Origin: an uncultured Bacteroidales bacterium
GTDB taxonomy: Bacteria; Bacteroidota; Bacteroidia; Bacteroidales; UBA932
DNA length: 64,000 nucleotides
Direction of reading: 5' to 3'
NCBI GenBank assembly: GCA_944326325.1
Contig: CALVDQ010000001.1
Location: 310,001-374,000, forward strand
Shown here: positions 54,448 to 63,953 of the stretch, piece by piece
Position numbering within the stretch: the first letter of the stretch is position 1
Layout: each line of letters opens with the position of its first letter
Position numbers and translations under genes: made by a program
The notes under the pieces: model-generated
What the model was told of the DNA's origin: nothing
What the model saw: the letters and a program-made list of their open reading frames with translations, nothing else
Database searches by the model: none

Positions 54448-54966
54448 ATGGCAAATACGAATGTTAAAAGAGTAAAGACATCAGACCTTGAGCTCAAGGA
54501 CAGGCTTGTAGCGGTAAAGAGAGTGACCAAGGTCACTAAGGGTGGTCGTCACTTCAGTTTTGCCGCCATTGTCGTGGTCGGAGACGAGAACGGCGTGGTA
54601 GGCTATGGTCTCGGAAAGGCCAACGAGGTTACGACAGCTATTTCAAAGGGCATAGAGGATGCCAAGAAGAACCTTGTTAAGGTACCTGTCCTCAACAAGA
54701 CCATTCCTCACGAGCAGGAGGCCAAGTTCGGCGGCGCGAGAGTGTTCATGAAGCCGGCGGCTCCCGGTACCGGAGTAAAGGCGGGAGGTGCCATGCGTGC
54801 AGTATTCGAGTCCGTCGGTATCCAGAATGTCCTGGCCAAGTCCAAGGGATCTTCCAACCCTCATAATCTGGTAAAAGCCACTGTGGCTGCATTGACTGAG
54901 ATGAGGGATGCATATACCATTGCCGGACTTCGCGGTATTCCTATGAGCAGAGTATTTAAAGGTTAA
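54448..54966 (+). CDS. rpsE: 30S ribosomal protein S5
   Basis: This 172-residue protein has the S5 double-stranded RNA-binding part ([20 protein letters not shown]) and the C-terminal [20 protein letters not shown] segment. It acts in decoding accuracy. Confidence 0.97.
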   Translation: MANTNVKRVKTSDLELKDRLVAVKRVTKVTKGGRHFSFAAIVVVGDENGVVGYGLGKANEVTTAISKGIEDAKKNLVKVPVLNKTIPHEQEAKFGGARVFMKPAAPGTGVKAGGAMRAVFESVGIQNVLAKSKGSSNPHNLVKATVAALTEMRDAYTIAGLRGIPMSRVFKG

Positions 54967-54981
54967 GGGAGGAATGACGAA

Positions 54982-55161
54982 ATGGCAAAGATCAAGATAA
55001 CCCAGATCAAGAGCAAGAACGGAGCTACCAAGAGGCAGATCGACAATCTTCGCTGCCTGGGAATCCACAGATTGCACCAGACGGTAGAGGTAGAGCTTAC
55101 CCCTGTTTCCAAAGGTATGGTTCAGAAGGTTCTCCACCTTGTGAAAATTGAGGAAATTTAA
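54982..55161 (+). CDS. rpmD: 50S ribosomal protein L30
   Basis: This 59-residue protein starts at the ATG at 54982 (MAKIKITQIKSKNGATKRQI) and ends TAA at 55159-55161. The LGIHRLHQTVEVE segment is typical of L30. It lies between rpsE and rplO, with a GGGAGGAATG ribosome-binding site. Confidence 0.95.
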   Translation: MAKIKITQIKSKNGATKRQIDNLRCLGIHRLHQTVEVELTPVSKGMVQKVLHLVKIEEI

Positions 55162-55178
55162 ATTCGGAGGATCGAGAA

Positions 55179-55631
55179 ATGAAATTGCATGAATTGAAAC
55201 CTGCAAAGGGTTCTACAAAAAGAAGGAAGAGAATCGGCCGCGGCGAGGGCTCGGGACACGGTGGTACTTCTACCCGTGGACACAAAGGTGCCCAGGCCCG
55301 TTCCGGATATTCCCGCAAGATAGGTTTTGAAGGAGGTCAGATGCCTATCCAGAGACGTCTGCCTAAGTTCGGCTTCAACAATATAAACAGGGTAGAGTAC
55401 GTCCCGGTCAATGTCGCCACACTTCAGGCGATATCCGAGAAGATGGGTGTTACCGCTATCGATGTGGAGTTCCTGAAGCAGAACGGCATCGTATCCAAGA
55501 CAGCTCTGGTCAAGGTCCTCGGGAACGGGGAACTCAAGGCCAAGCTTGATGTCAAGGCCGACGCCTTCTCCAAGTCTGCCGTCTCCAAGATCGAGGCACT
55601 GGGTGGAACTGCAACAACAATCACGAAATAA
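55179..55631 (+). CDS. rplO: 50S ribosomal protein L15
   Basis: This 150-residue protein has the Gly/Arg-rich N-terminus of L15 (RIGRGEGSGHGGTSTRGHKG) and QRRLPKFGF. Its stop overlaps the secY start by one base (TAATG). Confidence 0.97.
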   Translation: MKLHELKPAKGSTKRRKRIGRGEGSGHGGTSTRGHKGAQARSGYSRKIGFEGGQMPIQRRLPKFGFNNINRVEYVPVNVATLQAISEKMGVTAIDVEFLKQNGIVSKTALVKVLGNGELKAKLDVKADAFSKSAVSKIEALGGTATTITK

Positions 55632-56968
55632 TGAAGAAGTTTATACAGACAATCAAGAACATCTTCAAGATTGAAGAACTGCGCAAGAGGATCGTGTATA
55701 CGATTCTTTTGCTGCTGGTTTATCGTCTGGGCTCGTTCATCGTGCTTCCGGGCATAGACTCTGCGCAGTTGGCAAATCTCCAGGACAACACCCAGGAAGG
55801 TCTTGTCGGCCTCCTGAACATGTTCTCCGGCGGAGCTTTCGGCAACGCCTCGATATTCGCTCTCGGTGTGATGCCTTACATCTCGGCATCCATCGTGATC
55901 CAGCTTCTCGGGGTGTTCGTGCCTTACTTCAGGAAACTCCAGATGGAAGGGGAGAGCGGACGGAGGAAGATGAACCAGCTCACAAGGTATCTCACCATCG
56001 CCATCCTCTGTATCCAGGGGCCTGCCTATATGGCCGCCCTCCACAACCAGATTCCGGAAAGCGCTTTCCTCGCCGTACATAATCTGGGCTGGAGCAACTT
56101 CATGTTCAACTTCGTCTCGACCATCATCCTCATAGGCGGAACGATGTTCGTGATGTGGCTCGGAGAAAGGATTACCGACAGGGGTATCGGAAACGGTATA
56201 TCCCTTATCATCATGGTCGGTATCATCGCCCGTCTCCCTTACGCCCTTACCGCTGAAATCGGAGAGAAGGTGAACAATACCGCCGGCGGTGTACTTCTTC
56301 TTATCGTGGAACTCGTGATACTGTTCTTCGTATTCGTGGCTGCCATCGCTCTCGTGCAGGGTGTCAGGAAAGTTCCTGTACAGTATGCAAAGAGGATCGT
56401 AGGGAACAAGCAGTACGGCGGCGTGCGCCAGTACATCCCTATGAAGATCAATGCTGCCGGTGTCATGCCTATTATCTTCGCACAGGCCCTGATGCTGTTC
56501 CCGCTGATATTTTCCCAGTTCGACGCAACCAGGGGGCTCGCTGCAACATTGAGCAACTATACCGGATTCTGGTATAACCTCATATTCGGACTTCTCGTCG
56601 TGATTTTCACATATTTCTATACAGCCGTTACCGTCAATCCGTCGATGATGGCCGAGGATATGAAGAAAAACGGAGGGTTTATCCCTGGTGTCAAGCCTGG
56701 AAAGAAGACCGTGGAGTACCTCGATACCATCATGTCGAGGGTGACGCTCCCGGGCTCCATATTCCTGGCGCTGATCGCCATCCTGCCGGCATTTGCCATG
56801 CTTCTTGGTGTCAACAACCAGTTCGCCAGCTTCTATGGCGGTACTTCGTTGCTGATTCTTGTCGGTGTGGTTCTGGATACTCTTCAGCAGATCGAGAGTC
56901 ATCTTTTGATGCGTCACTATGACGGCCTCATGAAGACCGGCCGTCTGAAAGGACGTTCAGGATTGTAG
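55631..56968 (+). CDS. secY: Protein translocase subunit SecY
   Basis: This 445-residue, ten-helix protein is the channel of the Sec system that the exported proteins of this window use. Typical stretches are LLVYRLGSFIVLPGID in helix 1 and GISLIIMVGIIARLP. The position in the spc operon after rplO is standard. Confidence 0.97.
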   Translation: MKKFIQTIKNIFKIEELRKRIVYTILLLLVYRLGSFIVLPGIDSAQLANLQDNTQEGLVGLLNMFSGGAFGNASIFALGVMPYISASIVIQLLGVFVPYFRKLQMEGESGRRKMNQLTRYLTIAILCIQGPAYMAALHNQIPESAFLAVHNLGWSNFMFNFVSTIILIGGTMFVMWLGERITDRGIGNGISLIIMVGIIARLPYALTAEIGEKVNNTAGGVLLLIVELVILFFVFVAAIALVQGVRKVPVQYAKRIVGNKQYGGVRQYIPMKINAAGVMPIIFAQALMLFPLIFSQFDATRGLAATLSNYTGFWYNLIFGLLVVIFTYFYTAVTVNPSMMAEDMKKNGGFIPGVKPGKKTVEYLDTIMSRVTLPGSIFLALIAILPAFAMLLGVNNQFASFYGGTSLLILVGVVLDTLQQIESHLLMRHYDGLMKTGRLKGRSGL

Positions 56969-56987
56969 TCAATAAAGTCCATTGATT

Positions 56988-57764
56988 ATGGTAAGGCCGA
57001 AAACTGAAGAAGAGATAGCGCTGATGCGCGAGAATGCCATTCTCGTATCAAAGACATTGGCTGAGGTCGGTAAGGTGGTCGCCCCGGGTGTGACAACTCT
57101 CGAGTTGAACAGGGTGGCCGAGACCTTCATCCGTGACCACGGGGCTATACCGAGTTTCTTGGGTTATGAAGGCTTTCCTGCCGCTCTCTGTATTTCCGTA
57201 AACGATGTCGTGGTCCACGGCTTTCCGTCAGACTATGTGCTGAAAGAAGGTGACATAGTGTCGGTGGATTGCGGGACGTTGTACAAGGGATATAACGGTG
57301 ATTCCGCCTACACCTTCCCTGTCGGGGAGGTGGACGCGGAGACCAGGAAGCTCCTGGATGTCACCAAGGCGTCCCTCTACAAGGGAATAGAGAAGGCGGT
57401 GGACGGTAACAGGATCGGTGATATCGGATACGCGGTACAATCGTATGCCGAGTCTTTCGGATTCTCCGTAGTGCGTGAGCTCGAAGGTCATGGTATCGGA
57501 AAGCAGATGCACGAGAATCCCGGGGTGCCGAATTACGGCAGGCCGGGCCGGGGACCGAAGCTCGTTGACGGAATGACCATATGTATCGAGCCGATGATAA
57601 ATGCGGGGACCAGGGGTGTGTATATTGCAAAAAATGGTTGGGAAGTACATACCGCCGACCGCAGGAACTCGGCCCATTTCGAACTTACGGTTGTTGTCCG
57701 TAAAGGCGTTCCTGAGGTACTGTCGACCTTTGATTTTATTGAGAAACCAGATGTTGGATTTTAA
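56988..57764 (+). CDS. map: Methionine aminopeptidase, type I
   Basis: This 258-residue enzyme removes N-terminal Met. Metal ligands are seen in VSVDCGTLYKGYNGDSAYTF (two Asp), ELEGHGIGKQMHENPGVPNY (His) and ICIEPMI (Glu). I use the ATG at 56988 over the TTG at 56982. Confidence 0.95.
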   Translation: MVRPKTEEEIALMRENAILVSKTLAEVGKVVAPGVTTLELNRVAETFIRDHGAIPSFLGYEGFPAALCISVNDVVVHGFPSDYVLKEGDIVSVDCGTLYKGYNGDSAYTFPVGEVDAETRKLLDVTKASLYKGIEKAVDGNRIGDIGYAVQSYAESFGFSVVRELEGHGIGKQMHENPGVPNYGRPGRGPKLVDGMTICIEPMINAGTRGVYIAKNGWEVHTADRRNSAHFELTVVVRKGVPEVLSTFDFIEKPDVGF

Positions 57765-57776
57765 AGTGATATTTTA

Positions 57777-57995
57777 ATGCCGAAACAGTCAGCAATAGAA
57801 CAAGAAGGTGTCATAGTCGAGACACTTCCGAACGCAATGTTCAAGGTAGAGTTGGAGAACGGTCATGTGATTCTGGCCCATATCTCGGGAAAGATGAGGA
57901 TGCACTACATCAAGATTCTGCCGGGGGACAGGGTGAGGGTCGAAATGTCACCTTATGATTTGACAAAGGGAAGAATTTCTTTCAGGTACAAATAA
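57777..57995 (+). CDS. infA: Translation initiation factor IF-1
   Basis: This 72-residue OB-fold protein shows the full IF-1 pattern ([38 protein letters not shown]). It is placed between map and rpmJ as in many bacteria. Confidence 0.97.
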   Translation: MPKQSAIEQEGVIVETLPNAMFKVELENGHVILAHISGKMRMHYIKILPGDRVRVEMSPYDLTKGRISFRYK

Positions 57996-58008
57996 AATAG
58001 ATTGCAAA

Positions 58009-58125
58009 ATGAAAGTCAAAGCATCCATAAAGAAGCGCAGCGAGGACTGCAAGATCGTTAAGCGTAAAGGCCGTCTTTACGTGATCTGCAAGAAGAACCC
58101 TAAGTTCAAAATGCGTCAGGGATAA
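58009..58125 (+). CDS. rpmJ: 50S ribosomal protein L36
   Basis: This 38-residue protein starts at the ATG at 58009 ([20 protein letters not shown]) and ends KFKMRQG before TAA. Only two Cys (in EDCK and VICKK) are seen, so this is the form with a reduced zinc site. It lies between infA and rpsM. Confidence 0.95.
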   Translation: MKVKASIKKRSEDCKIVKRKGRLYVICKKNPKFKMRQG

Positions 58126-58165
58126 TTTTTATTCAGTTGTATAATAAGTAAAAGTTAAGATAATT

Positions 58166-58543
58166 ATGGCAAGAATAGCCGGAGTTGATTTACCTAACAA
58201 CAAGAGAGGAGAGATAGGTCTGACCTATATCTTCGGGATCGGCCGCAGCTCAGCGAGGAAGATTCTGTCAGGACTCGGAATCGATTTCGATACGAAAGTA
58301 GGCGAATGGAACGATGAGCAGATTGCAGGCATACGTAACGTGATTGCGACCGAGTACAAGATCGAAGGAGAGCTTCGTTCCGCTATCCAGATGAACATCA
58401 AGCGTCTGATGGATATCGGCTGCTACAGGGGTATCCGTCACCGTATCGGACTGCCGGTACGCGGACAGAGCACCAAGAACAATGCCCGCACAAGGAAGGG
58501 TAAGAAGAAAACAGTCGCCAACAAGAAGAAAGCGACCAAATAA
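58166..58543 (+). CDS. rpsM: 30S ribosomal protein S13
   Basis: This 125-residue protein matches S13 ([34 protein letters not shown]). It ends in a Lys-rich tail that reaches the tRNA sites. Confidence 0.97.
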   Translation: MARIAGVDLPNNKRGEIGLTYIFGIGRSSARKILSGLGIDFDTKVGEWNDEQIAGIRNVIATEYKIEGELRSAIQMNIKRLMDIGCYRGIRHRIGLPVRGQSTKNNARTRKGKKKTVANKKKATK

Positions 58544-58556
58544 CGGGAGATGAATT

Positions 58557-58949
58557 ATGGCAAAGAAAACGACATCAACAAGCAAGAAGAGAGTTGTAAA
58601 GGTTGACGCATACGGCGAGGCTCATATTTCATCAACCTTCAACAACGTGATTGTGACCCTCACCAACAGTGTCGGCCAGGTTATAAGCTGGTCTTCAGCC
58701 GGAAAGAGCGGATTCAGGGGTTCAAAGAAGAACACTCCGTATGCCGCGCAGGTGGCTGCAGCCGATGCGGCGAAGACTGCATACGACCTTGGTCTCCGCA
58801 AGGTGAAAGCATACGTGAAAGGACCGGGTGCAGGACGTGAGTCCGCGATAAGGACCATTCACGGGGCAGGCATCGAGATTACAGAGATCATAGACGTGAC
58901 TCCGATGCCGCATAATGGATGCCGACCAAAAGGCCGTCGTAAAGTTTAA
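58557..58949 (+). CDS. rpsK: 30S ribosomal protein S11
   Basis: This 130-residue protein shows [20 protein letters not shown] and the C-terminal [18 protein letters not shown], both diagnostic. Confidence 0.97.
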   Translation: MAKKTTSTSKKRVVKVDAYGEAHISSTFNNVIVTLTNSVGQVISWSSAGKSGFRGSKKNTPYAAQVAAADAAKTAYDLGLRKVKAYVKGPGAGRESAIRTIHGAGIEITEIIDVTPMPHNGCRPKGRRKV

Positions 58950-58974
58950 TTTTTATTGATAAAGGAAAATTACT

Positions 58975-59577
58975 ATGGCAAGATATATCGGACCAACTAC
59001 TAAAATTGCGCGTAAATTCGGCGAGCCTATCTTCGGCACAGACAAGGATTTCGAAAAGAGGAACTATCCTCCGGGACAGCACGGTCTGGCAAGGAAGCGC
59101 AAGAAGACATCTGAGTACGGTACCCAGCTGAAGGAGAAGCAGAAAGTGAAATATACCTACGGAGTGCTCGAAAGGCAGTTCCGCAACACTTACGAGAAGG
59201 CTTCCCGCATGAAGGGGCAGAAAGGTGAGAACCTTATCATCCTCCTCGAGTCCCGTCTCGACAATATCGTCTACCGTATGGGTATCGCCCCTACAAGGGC
59301 AGCTGCAAGACAGCTCGTGTCGCACTGCCATATCACCAGAAACGGTGCCGTATGCAACATACCGTCCACACAGGTGAAGCCGGGTGATGTAATCGCCGTA
59401 AGGGAGAGATCCAAGAGCCTTGAAGTGATCCAGAACAGTGTGGCGTCTGCAGCCAAGTATTCCTGGATCGAGTTCGACAGCAAGGCCCTTACAGGAAAAT
59501 ACCTCAATGTTCCTGTCAGGGAGGAGATCCCGGAGACGATCAACGAGCAGCTCATAGTCGAGTTGTACTCTAAATAA
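58975..59577 (+). CDS. rpsD: 30S ribosomal protein S4
   Basis: This 200-residue protein has the S4 N-terminal helices ([20 protein letters not shown]) and an S4 RNA-binding domain ([20 protein letters not shown]). In E. coli it represses the alpha operon; a similar role here is not shown by the sequence. Confidence 0.97.
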   Translation: MARYIGPTTKIARKFGEPIFGTDKDFEKRNYPPGQHGLARKRKKTSEYGTQLKEKQKVKYTYGVLERQFRNTYEKASRMKGQKGENLIILLESRLDNIVYRMGIAPTRAAARQLVSHCHITRNGAVCNIPSTQVKPGDVIAVRERSKSLEVIQNSVASAAKYSWIEFDSKALTGKYLNVPVREEIPETINEQLIVELYSK

Positions 59578-59603
59578 TAATTAACACCAAAAGAATTTAT
59601 AAT

Positions 59604-60611
59604 ATGGCAATCTTAGCATTTCAGAAACCGGACAAGGTAATAATGCTCGAAGGGACGGACACTGTAGGCCGGTTCGAGTTCAGGCCGCTTGAGCCTGGAT
59701 ACGGCCAGACCATAGGAAACGCCCTCCGCCGCATCCTGTTGTCTTCTCTGGAAGGTTTTGCTATCAATTCGGTCAGGATCTCGGGCGTGGACCAGGAGTT
59801 CGCGACAATCCCGGGCGTGATCGAGGGGATGCAGGACATTATTCTTAATCTCAAGCAGGTGAGATTCAAGAGAATGGTCGAGACTGTGGATTCCGAGGTA
59901 GCAAACATCGTGATCAGCGGCAAACAGGAGTTTACCGCAGAGGATATCTCCAAAGGATTGTCTTCTTTCAAGGTGTTGAATCCTGAACTGCATATCTGTT
60001 CGCTCGAGCCGTCTGTCAAGCTGGAGATCTCCCTCAATATCAACAAGGGCCGCGGTTTTGTTCCGGCTGACGAGAATGTTGATTCGGACACTCCTATCGG
60101 GACCATCCCGGTGGATGCCATCTACACTCCGATCAAGAACGTGAACTGGATTGTGGACAACTGGCGTGTGGAACAGAAGACCGATTATGAAAAATTGACT
60201 CTTGAAATCATCACTGACGGCTCCATAACCCCCAAGCTTGCTCTTCAGGAGGCTGCCAATATCCTTATCTACCACTTCAAGCTGTTCACCGACGAGAAGA
60301 AACTCTCGCTTGAGAGCGCTGTGGAGTCGGATTCCAAGGAACTGGACGAGGAGTCACTCAGGATGAGACATCTGCTCCTTACCAAGCTTTCCGATATGGG
60401 ACTTTCCGTGAGGGCCTACAATTGCCTGAAAGCGGCAGATATAGATACGTTCGCCGACCTGGTTTCCTATTCGAGGTCAGAGCTGATGAAGTTCAGGAAC
60501 TTCGGAAGGAAGTCTCTCAACGAGATCGACCTCCTTGTGGAGAAGATGAAGCTGTCTTTCGGTATGGATGTATCGAAGTATAATATTGAACCAAAGAAAA
60601 AGACTGTATAA
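59604..60611 (+). CDS. rpoA: RNA polymerase alpha subunit
   Basis: This 335-residue protein has the N-terminal dimerisation and assembly domain ([20 protein letters not shown]) and the C-terminal helix-hairpin-helix domain ([20 protein letters not shown]) that contacts activators and promoter DNA. Its place between rpsD and rplQ is conserved. Confidence 0.98.
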   Translation: MAILAFQKPDKVIMLEGTDTVGRFEFRPLEPGYGQTIGNALRRILLSSLEGFAINSVRISGVDQEFATIPGVIEGMQDIILNLKQVRFKRMVETVDSEVANIVISGKQEFTAEDISKGLSSFKVLNPELHICSLEPSVKLEISLNINKGRGFVPADENVDSDTPIGTIPVDAIYTPIKNVNWIVDNWRVEQKTDYEKLTLEIITDGSITPKLALQEAANILIYHFKLFTDEKKLSLESAVESDSKELDEESLRMRHLLLTKLSDMGLSVRAYNCLKAADIDTFADLVSYSRSELMKFRNFGRKSLNEIDLLVEKMKLSFGMDVSKYNIEPKKKTV

Positions 60612-60614
60612 AGT

Positions 60615-61163
60615 ATGAGGCACAATAAAGCAATAAATCATCTTAGCCGCAAGAGCGGTCACCGCAAGGCGCTTCTTGCCAATATGGCTGTCTCCCTTAT
60701 CGAGCATAAGAGGATCATCACGACCGTAGCGAAGGCTAAGGCTCTCAAGATGTATGTGGAACCTCTCATCACCAAGTCGAAAGAGGATACCACCCACTCC
60801 CGCCGTATGGTGTTCAGCTACCTGAAGAACAAGGAGGCCGTGAAGGAGCTTTTCGGCACGATCTCCCCGAAGATAGCATCCCGTCCTGGCGGATATACAA
60901 GGGTCCTGAAGACCGGTTTCCGTCACGGTGACGGTGCCGACATGGCACTGATCGAGCTGGTGGACTTCAACGAGACAGCACTTGCTGCAGCTCCTAAGAA
61001 GGAGGCGAAGAAGTCCTCTACCCGCCGCAGCCGTTCCAGGAAGGGCGCTGCGACTCCTGCCGCAGAAGCTCCTGAGGCTGTCGAGGCTGCTGCAGCTCCG
61101 GTTGCAGAGCCGGCTGAAGCTCCTGCTGCAGAGACTCCTGCCGAGGAAAAGAAAGCCGAGTAA
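60615..61163 (+). CDS. rplQ: 50S ribosomal protein L17 with Ala/Glu/Pro-rich tail
   Basis: Residues 1-118 match L17 ([20 protein letters not shown]). A tail of about 65 residues rich in Ala, Glu, Pro and Lys follows and should be disordered; such extensions are frequent in Bacteroidetes L17. It is the last gene of the cluster and is followed by a terminator. Confidence 0.97.
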   Translation: MRHNKAINHLSRKSGHRKALLANMAVSLIEHKRIITTVAKAKALKMYVEPLITKSKEDTTHSRRMVFSYLKNKEAVKELFGTISPKIASRPGGYTRVLKTGFRHGDGADMALIELVDFNETALAAAPKKEAKKSSTRRSRSRKGAATPAAEAPEAVEAAAAPVAEPAEAPAAETPAEEKKAE

Positions 61164-61197
61164 TCGGGGGTATGGCTATGCCATACATTCCATAAAG

Positions 61198-61232
61198 ATC
61201 CGGTCCGTATAGTTTCGGGCCGGATTTTTTTA
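61198..61232 (+). terminator. Terminator of the ribosomal protein operon
   Basis: ATCCGGTCC (61198-61206) pairs with GGGCCGGAT (61217-61225), one G-T wobble, followed by T7. A smaller inverted repeat, GTATGGC/GCCATAC, precedes it near 61170. Confidence 0.8.
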
Positions 61233-61278
61233 ACAAATATTTTACGTGTTCGTCCACGTCGGATTGTTCTTAATACAG

Positions 61279-61286
61279 TATTTTTG
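61279..61286 (+). promoter_or_regulatory. -7-like element upstream of the ECF sigma gene
   Basis: TATTTTTG fits TAnnTTTG and lies 20 bases before the sigma factor ATG. No TTTG box at a normal distance is evident. Confidence 0.35.
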
Positions 61287-61306
61287 CCTGGACAATTTTC
61301 TGGAAC

Positions 61307-61882
61307 ATGGACTCTGAAAAGAAATATTCCGACAAAGACCTTGTAGCCGCCATGCAGGCTGTCCGGGTAAAGGCAGACTCAGCCATAAAGGCGTTTGAAC
61401 AGATATTCCACAAGTATTATCCGATGCTCCGTAATTTCATTGCCGGATTGCTGAAGAACCCGGCGGAAGCCGAAGACATAGCGCAGAACTGCTTCATGAA
61501 ACTGTGGTTCAACCGCTGTTATTTGAATCCGGAGCAGTCTTTGAAGAATTACCTGTTCGTGATGGCACGTAACGAGGCTTTCAATGTTCTCCGTTCGCGA
61601 CGCCTGCAGAATGTCCCTCTTTCCGTCCGGCATGACGGCTTTTCACCGCTGTGCTCCGTGGACGACTGGCTCAACTTTTCCGAGACGAATGCCATACTGC
61701 AGAACAACATAGAAATGCTTCCGCCGCAGCGCAGGGCCATCTTTAAGATGAGTCGCTACATACATATGAGCAACATGGAGATCGCCGTGAAGCTGAACAT
61801 TTCCGTACGGACGGTGGAAAAGCATATCGAGCTCGCCCTCAGGGATCTGAGGAAGGGCATGGATGTACATAAAGTCAACTGA
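61307..61882 (+). CDS. ECF-type RNA polymerase sigma factor
   Basis: This 191-residue protein has sigma region 2 (about 27-95; FEQIFHKYYPMLRNFIAGLL and AEDIAQNCFMKLWFN) and region 4 (about 130-185; LPPQRRAIFKMSR and ISVRTVEKHIELALRDLRKG). It belongs to the Bacteroidetes FecI-like group that pairs with FecR and a TonB receptor with an STN domain. The matching FecR lies 1 kb downstream and the start of a further gene follows at 63954. Confidence 0.93.
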   Translation: MDSEKKYSDKDLVAAMQAVRVKADSAIKAFEQIFHKYYPMLRNFIAGLLKNPAEAEDIAQNCFMKLWFNRCYLNPEQSLKNYLFVMARNEAFNVLRSRRLQNVPLSVRHDGFSPLCSVDDWLNFSETNAILQNNIEMLPPQRRAIFKMSRYIHMSNMEIAVKLNISVRTVEKHIELALRDLRKGMDVHKVN

Positions 61883-61899
61883 CGTTAAATACAACAGAC

Positions 61900-62853
61900 A
61901 TGAGAAAGATCCTTTCATTCCTGTCCGCCGCAGCCGCGCTGTGTATCCTGTCCGGATGCAGCGGAGAACCGGAGACCGTCAAGGTCCTGTACTGGAATAT
62001 CCAGAACGGGATGTGGTCCGACCAAGGCAACGATTATGACAATTTCGTGGAATTTGTCAGGCAGGAAGATCCTGACATCTGCATCTGGGCTGAAGCGGAG
62101 TCTATATACCGCACCGGGACAGCTGATGTCATGCCGGCCGAGGACAAGTATCTCCCGTACAACTGGGATATGCTGGCCCGCAGATACGGGCACCGGTATG
62201 TCTGTCTGGCCGGAAAGAGGGACGAGTTCCCGCAGGTGGTGACTTCCAGATATCCCTTGAAGACGGTGGAGCGGATCAACGGGAACGGCCGGGATACGGT
62301 CGTTGTCCACGGGGCCGGATACGTGGTTGCGGACATAGACGGGAAACAAGTCAATATCGTCACTGTCCATACCTATCCCCAGAAGTATGCCTATATGGCT
62401 GAAGACAAGGAAAAAAGTGCTGCAGAAAACGGAGGGGACATTTTCCGTGCGGCCGAGATGAAGTACATATGCGGACAGACGATACTGGAGCATGACCCGG
62501 AAGGCCGGGACCTCTGGATGATGGCCGGGGACTTTAACGCGATATCCCGTGCCGACAATCCGCATCTCGGCAGGCCGGAGGACGACAAGGCCTTCCTGCT
62601 GCATGACTACGTGAGGTCAAGCACCCCGTACATCGACATTATGGAGCATTTCTACCCGGGCGAATACCGGAAGAGCACCTTTTCCGGACGCCGTGTGGAT
62701 TTCATCTATGTCACGGAACCCCTGCTCGGGCACATTACCTCGGCCAGGACTATCACCGACGGCTTCGCGACGGCATCGAGGGATCCCAGGAAACTGAGCA
62801 ATTTCTGCAATCCTTCGGACCATTATCCGATCGAGTTTACGATGGAATTCTGA
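61900..62853 (+). CDS. Endonuclease/exonuclease/phosphatase-family lipoprotein
   Basis: This 317-residue protein has a lipoprotein signal (lipobox LSGC, Cys20) and an EEP fold: VLYWNIQNGM, IWAEAES with the metal-binding Glu, AGDFNAISR, and the C-terminal SDHYPIEF with the catalytic His. Exported members of this family hydrolyse phosphodiesters or sphingomyelin-like lipids, sugar phosphates or DNA; the substrate is not clear. It lies 17 bases after the sigma gene and before FecR, which is unusual, because FecI and FecR are normally adjacent. Confidence 0.85.
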   Translation: MRKILSFLSAAAALCILSGCSGEPETVKVLYWNIQNGMWSDQGNDYDNFVEFVRQEDPDICIWAEAESIYRTGTADVMPAEDKYLPYNWDMLARRYGHRYVCLAGKRDEFPQVVTSRYPLKTVERINGNGRDTVVVHGAGYVVADIDGKQVNIVTVHTYPQKYAYMAEDKEKSAAENGGDIFRAAEMKYICGQTILEHDPEGRDLWMMAGDFNAISRADNPHLGRPEDDKAFLLHDYVRSSTPYIDIMEHFYPGEYRKSTFSGRRVDFIYVTEPLLGHITSARTITDGFATASRDPRKLSNFCNPSDHYPIEFTMEF

Positions 62854-62861
62854 TAATGATG

Positions 62862-62907
62862 AAAAAAAACAGGACAGGGCTTACGTAACAGTAGGCCCTG
62901 TCCTGTT
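62862..62907 (-). terminator. Strong hairpin between the EEP lipoprotein and fecR genes
   Basis: AACAGGACAGGGC (62868-62880) pairs with GCCCTGTCCTGTT (62895-62907); with the inner TTAC/GTAG the stem reaches 17 pairs around the 6-base loop GTAACA. The A8 run at 62862-62869 means the U-tract lies on the minus strand. As an intrinsic terminator it would therefore act mainly on leftward transcripts; rightward effects would be weaker. Confidence 0.6.
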
Positions 62908-62928
62908 CTTATAGCGGAACAGGCAAAT

Positions 62929-63909
62929 ATGGAATTTCTGAAAAAATATTTCTACGGACAGCTGACCCCTCAGGAGGAGACCCGGGTGCAGGACTGGCTT
63001 GCTGAACATTTTGATGAACCGCAGGTCCAGGAAATGCTTGAGACGCTGATGTCGGAAATGGAAGCGGAGGACAGGGAAATGTCGTCTGCCGCTTTCGATG
63101 AAGTCAGTGCAAAGCTCGGTCTTGACAGGAAAAACCGCAGGAGAAACCGGGCGAAGACTGCCGGACTCCTTGCCCTGAAGGCTGCGGCCTGCCTGTTGCT
63201 GATAGTGACAGGGGCCGCAGCATACGGCCTTCTGGTTCCGGAGAAGCAGACGGAGTGGGCCGAACTGAAGGTGCCATACGGACAGACGGAAAGTCTCGAA
63301 CTGTCCGACGGGACGCAGATCCGCCTCAATTCCGGCAGCCGGATCACCTATCCGTCCAGTTTCCGCGGCAAGGAACGCCGCATATTCGTGGACGGGGAAA
63401 TATATGCCGAGGTCGCCAGGGATTCCCGCCATCCTTTCCATGTAACCTCAGGAAACGTCGAAGTGAAGGTCCTGGGGACAAAATTCAATTTCAAGTCATT
63501 CGATGATTCCGAGAATGTCGAGCTCCTGCTCTTCGAGGGGGCGGTGCAGGTCGATGTCGCTACCGCCACCCGTACAAGGCAGGTCGTGCTGCATCCGGGA
63601 GAAATGCTCCAGTACGACAGGGAGAGCGGGAGAATCAACCTCGACGACTTCAATCCGGGGATTTACAAGGACTTCTATGATGACAGGGCCATACATTTCT
63701 TCAATCTGCCGATGAAAGACATTGCCTCGGACCTGGAACGCCTTTTCGGGACCAGGATCGTAATCCTCGATGAATCACTTGCGGACTGCCGCTTCTTTGC
63801 CTGGTTCACCAACGACGAAACTCTTGAACAGATTCTTTACAGCCTGAACGCCGACGGACGGATGGAAATTTCCCGGGATGACGGCGTAATATATATTGAC
63901 AGAAAATAG
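62929..63909 (+). CDS. FecR-family anti-sigma factor
   Basis: This 326-residue protein has a cytoplasmic anti-sigma part (about 1-75), one membrane helix (about 80-103), a periplasmic FecR domain (about 115-215; LSDGTQIRLNSGSRITYPSS and FHVTSGNVEVKVLGTKFNF) and a C-terminal STN-like DUF4974 domain (about 255-326). It would hold the ECF sigma factor until a signal arrives from the TonB receptor. Confidence 0.93.
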   Translation: MEFLKKYFYGQLTPQEETRVQDWLAEHFDEPQVQEMLETLMSEMEAEDREMSSAAFDEVSAKLGLDRKNRRRNRAKTAGLLALKAAACLLLIVTGAAAYGLLVPEKQTEWAELKVPYGQTESLELSDGTQIRLNSGSRITYPSSFRGKERRIFVDGEIYAEVARDSRHPFHVTSGNVEVKVLGTKFNFKSFDDSENVELLLFEGAVQVDVATATRTRQVVLHPGEMLQYDRESGRINLDDFNPGIYKDFYDDRAIHFFNLPMKDIASDLERLFGTRIVILDESLADCRFFAWFTNDETLEQILYSLNADGRMEISRDDGVIYIDRK

Positions 63910-63953
63910 CCCGTTGCAAGCAAAACAGCAATAACAACTAAATAGACCAGTTC

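Noticed and set aside
55424..56917. Open minus-strand frame of 497 codons
   Set aside because: Antisense to rplO and secY; its His/Asp-rich composition is what the reverse of hydrophobic helices gives.
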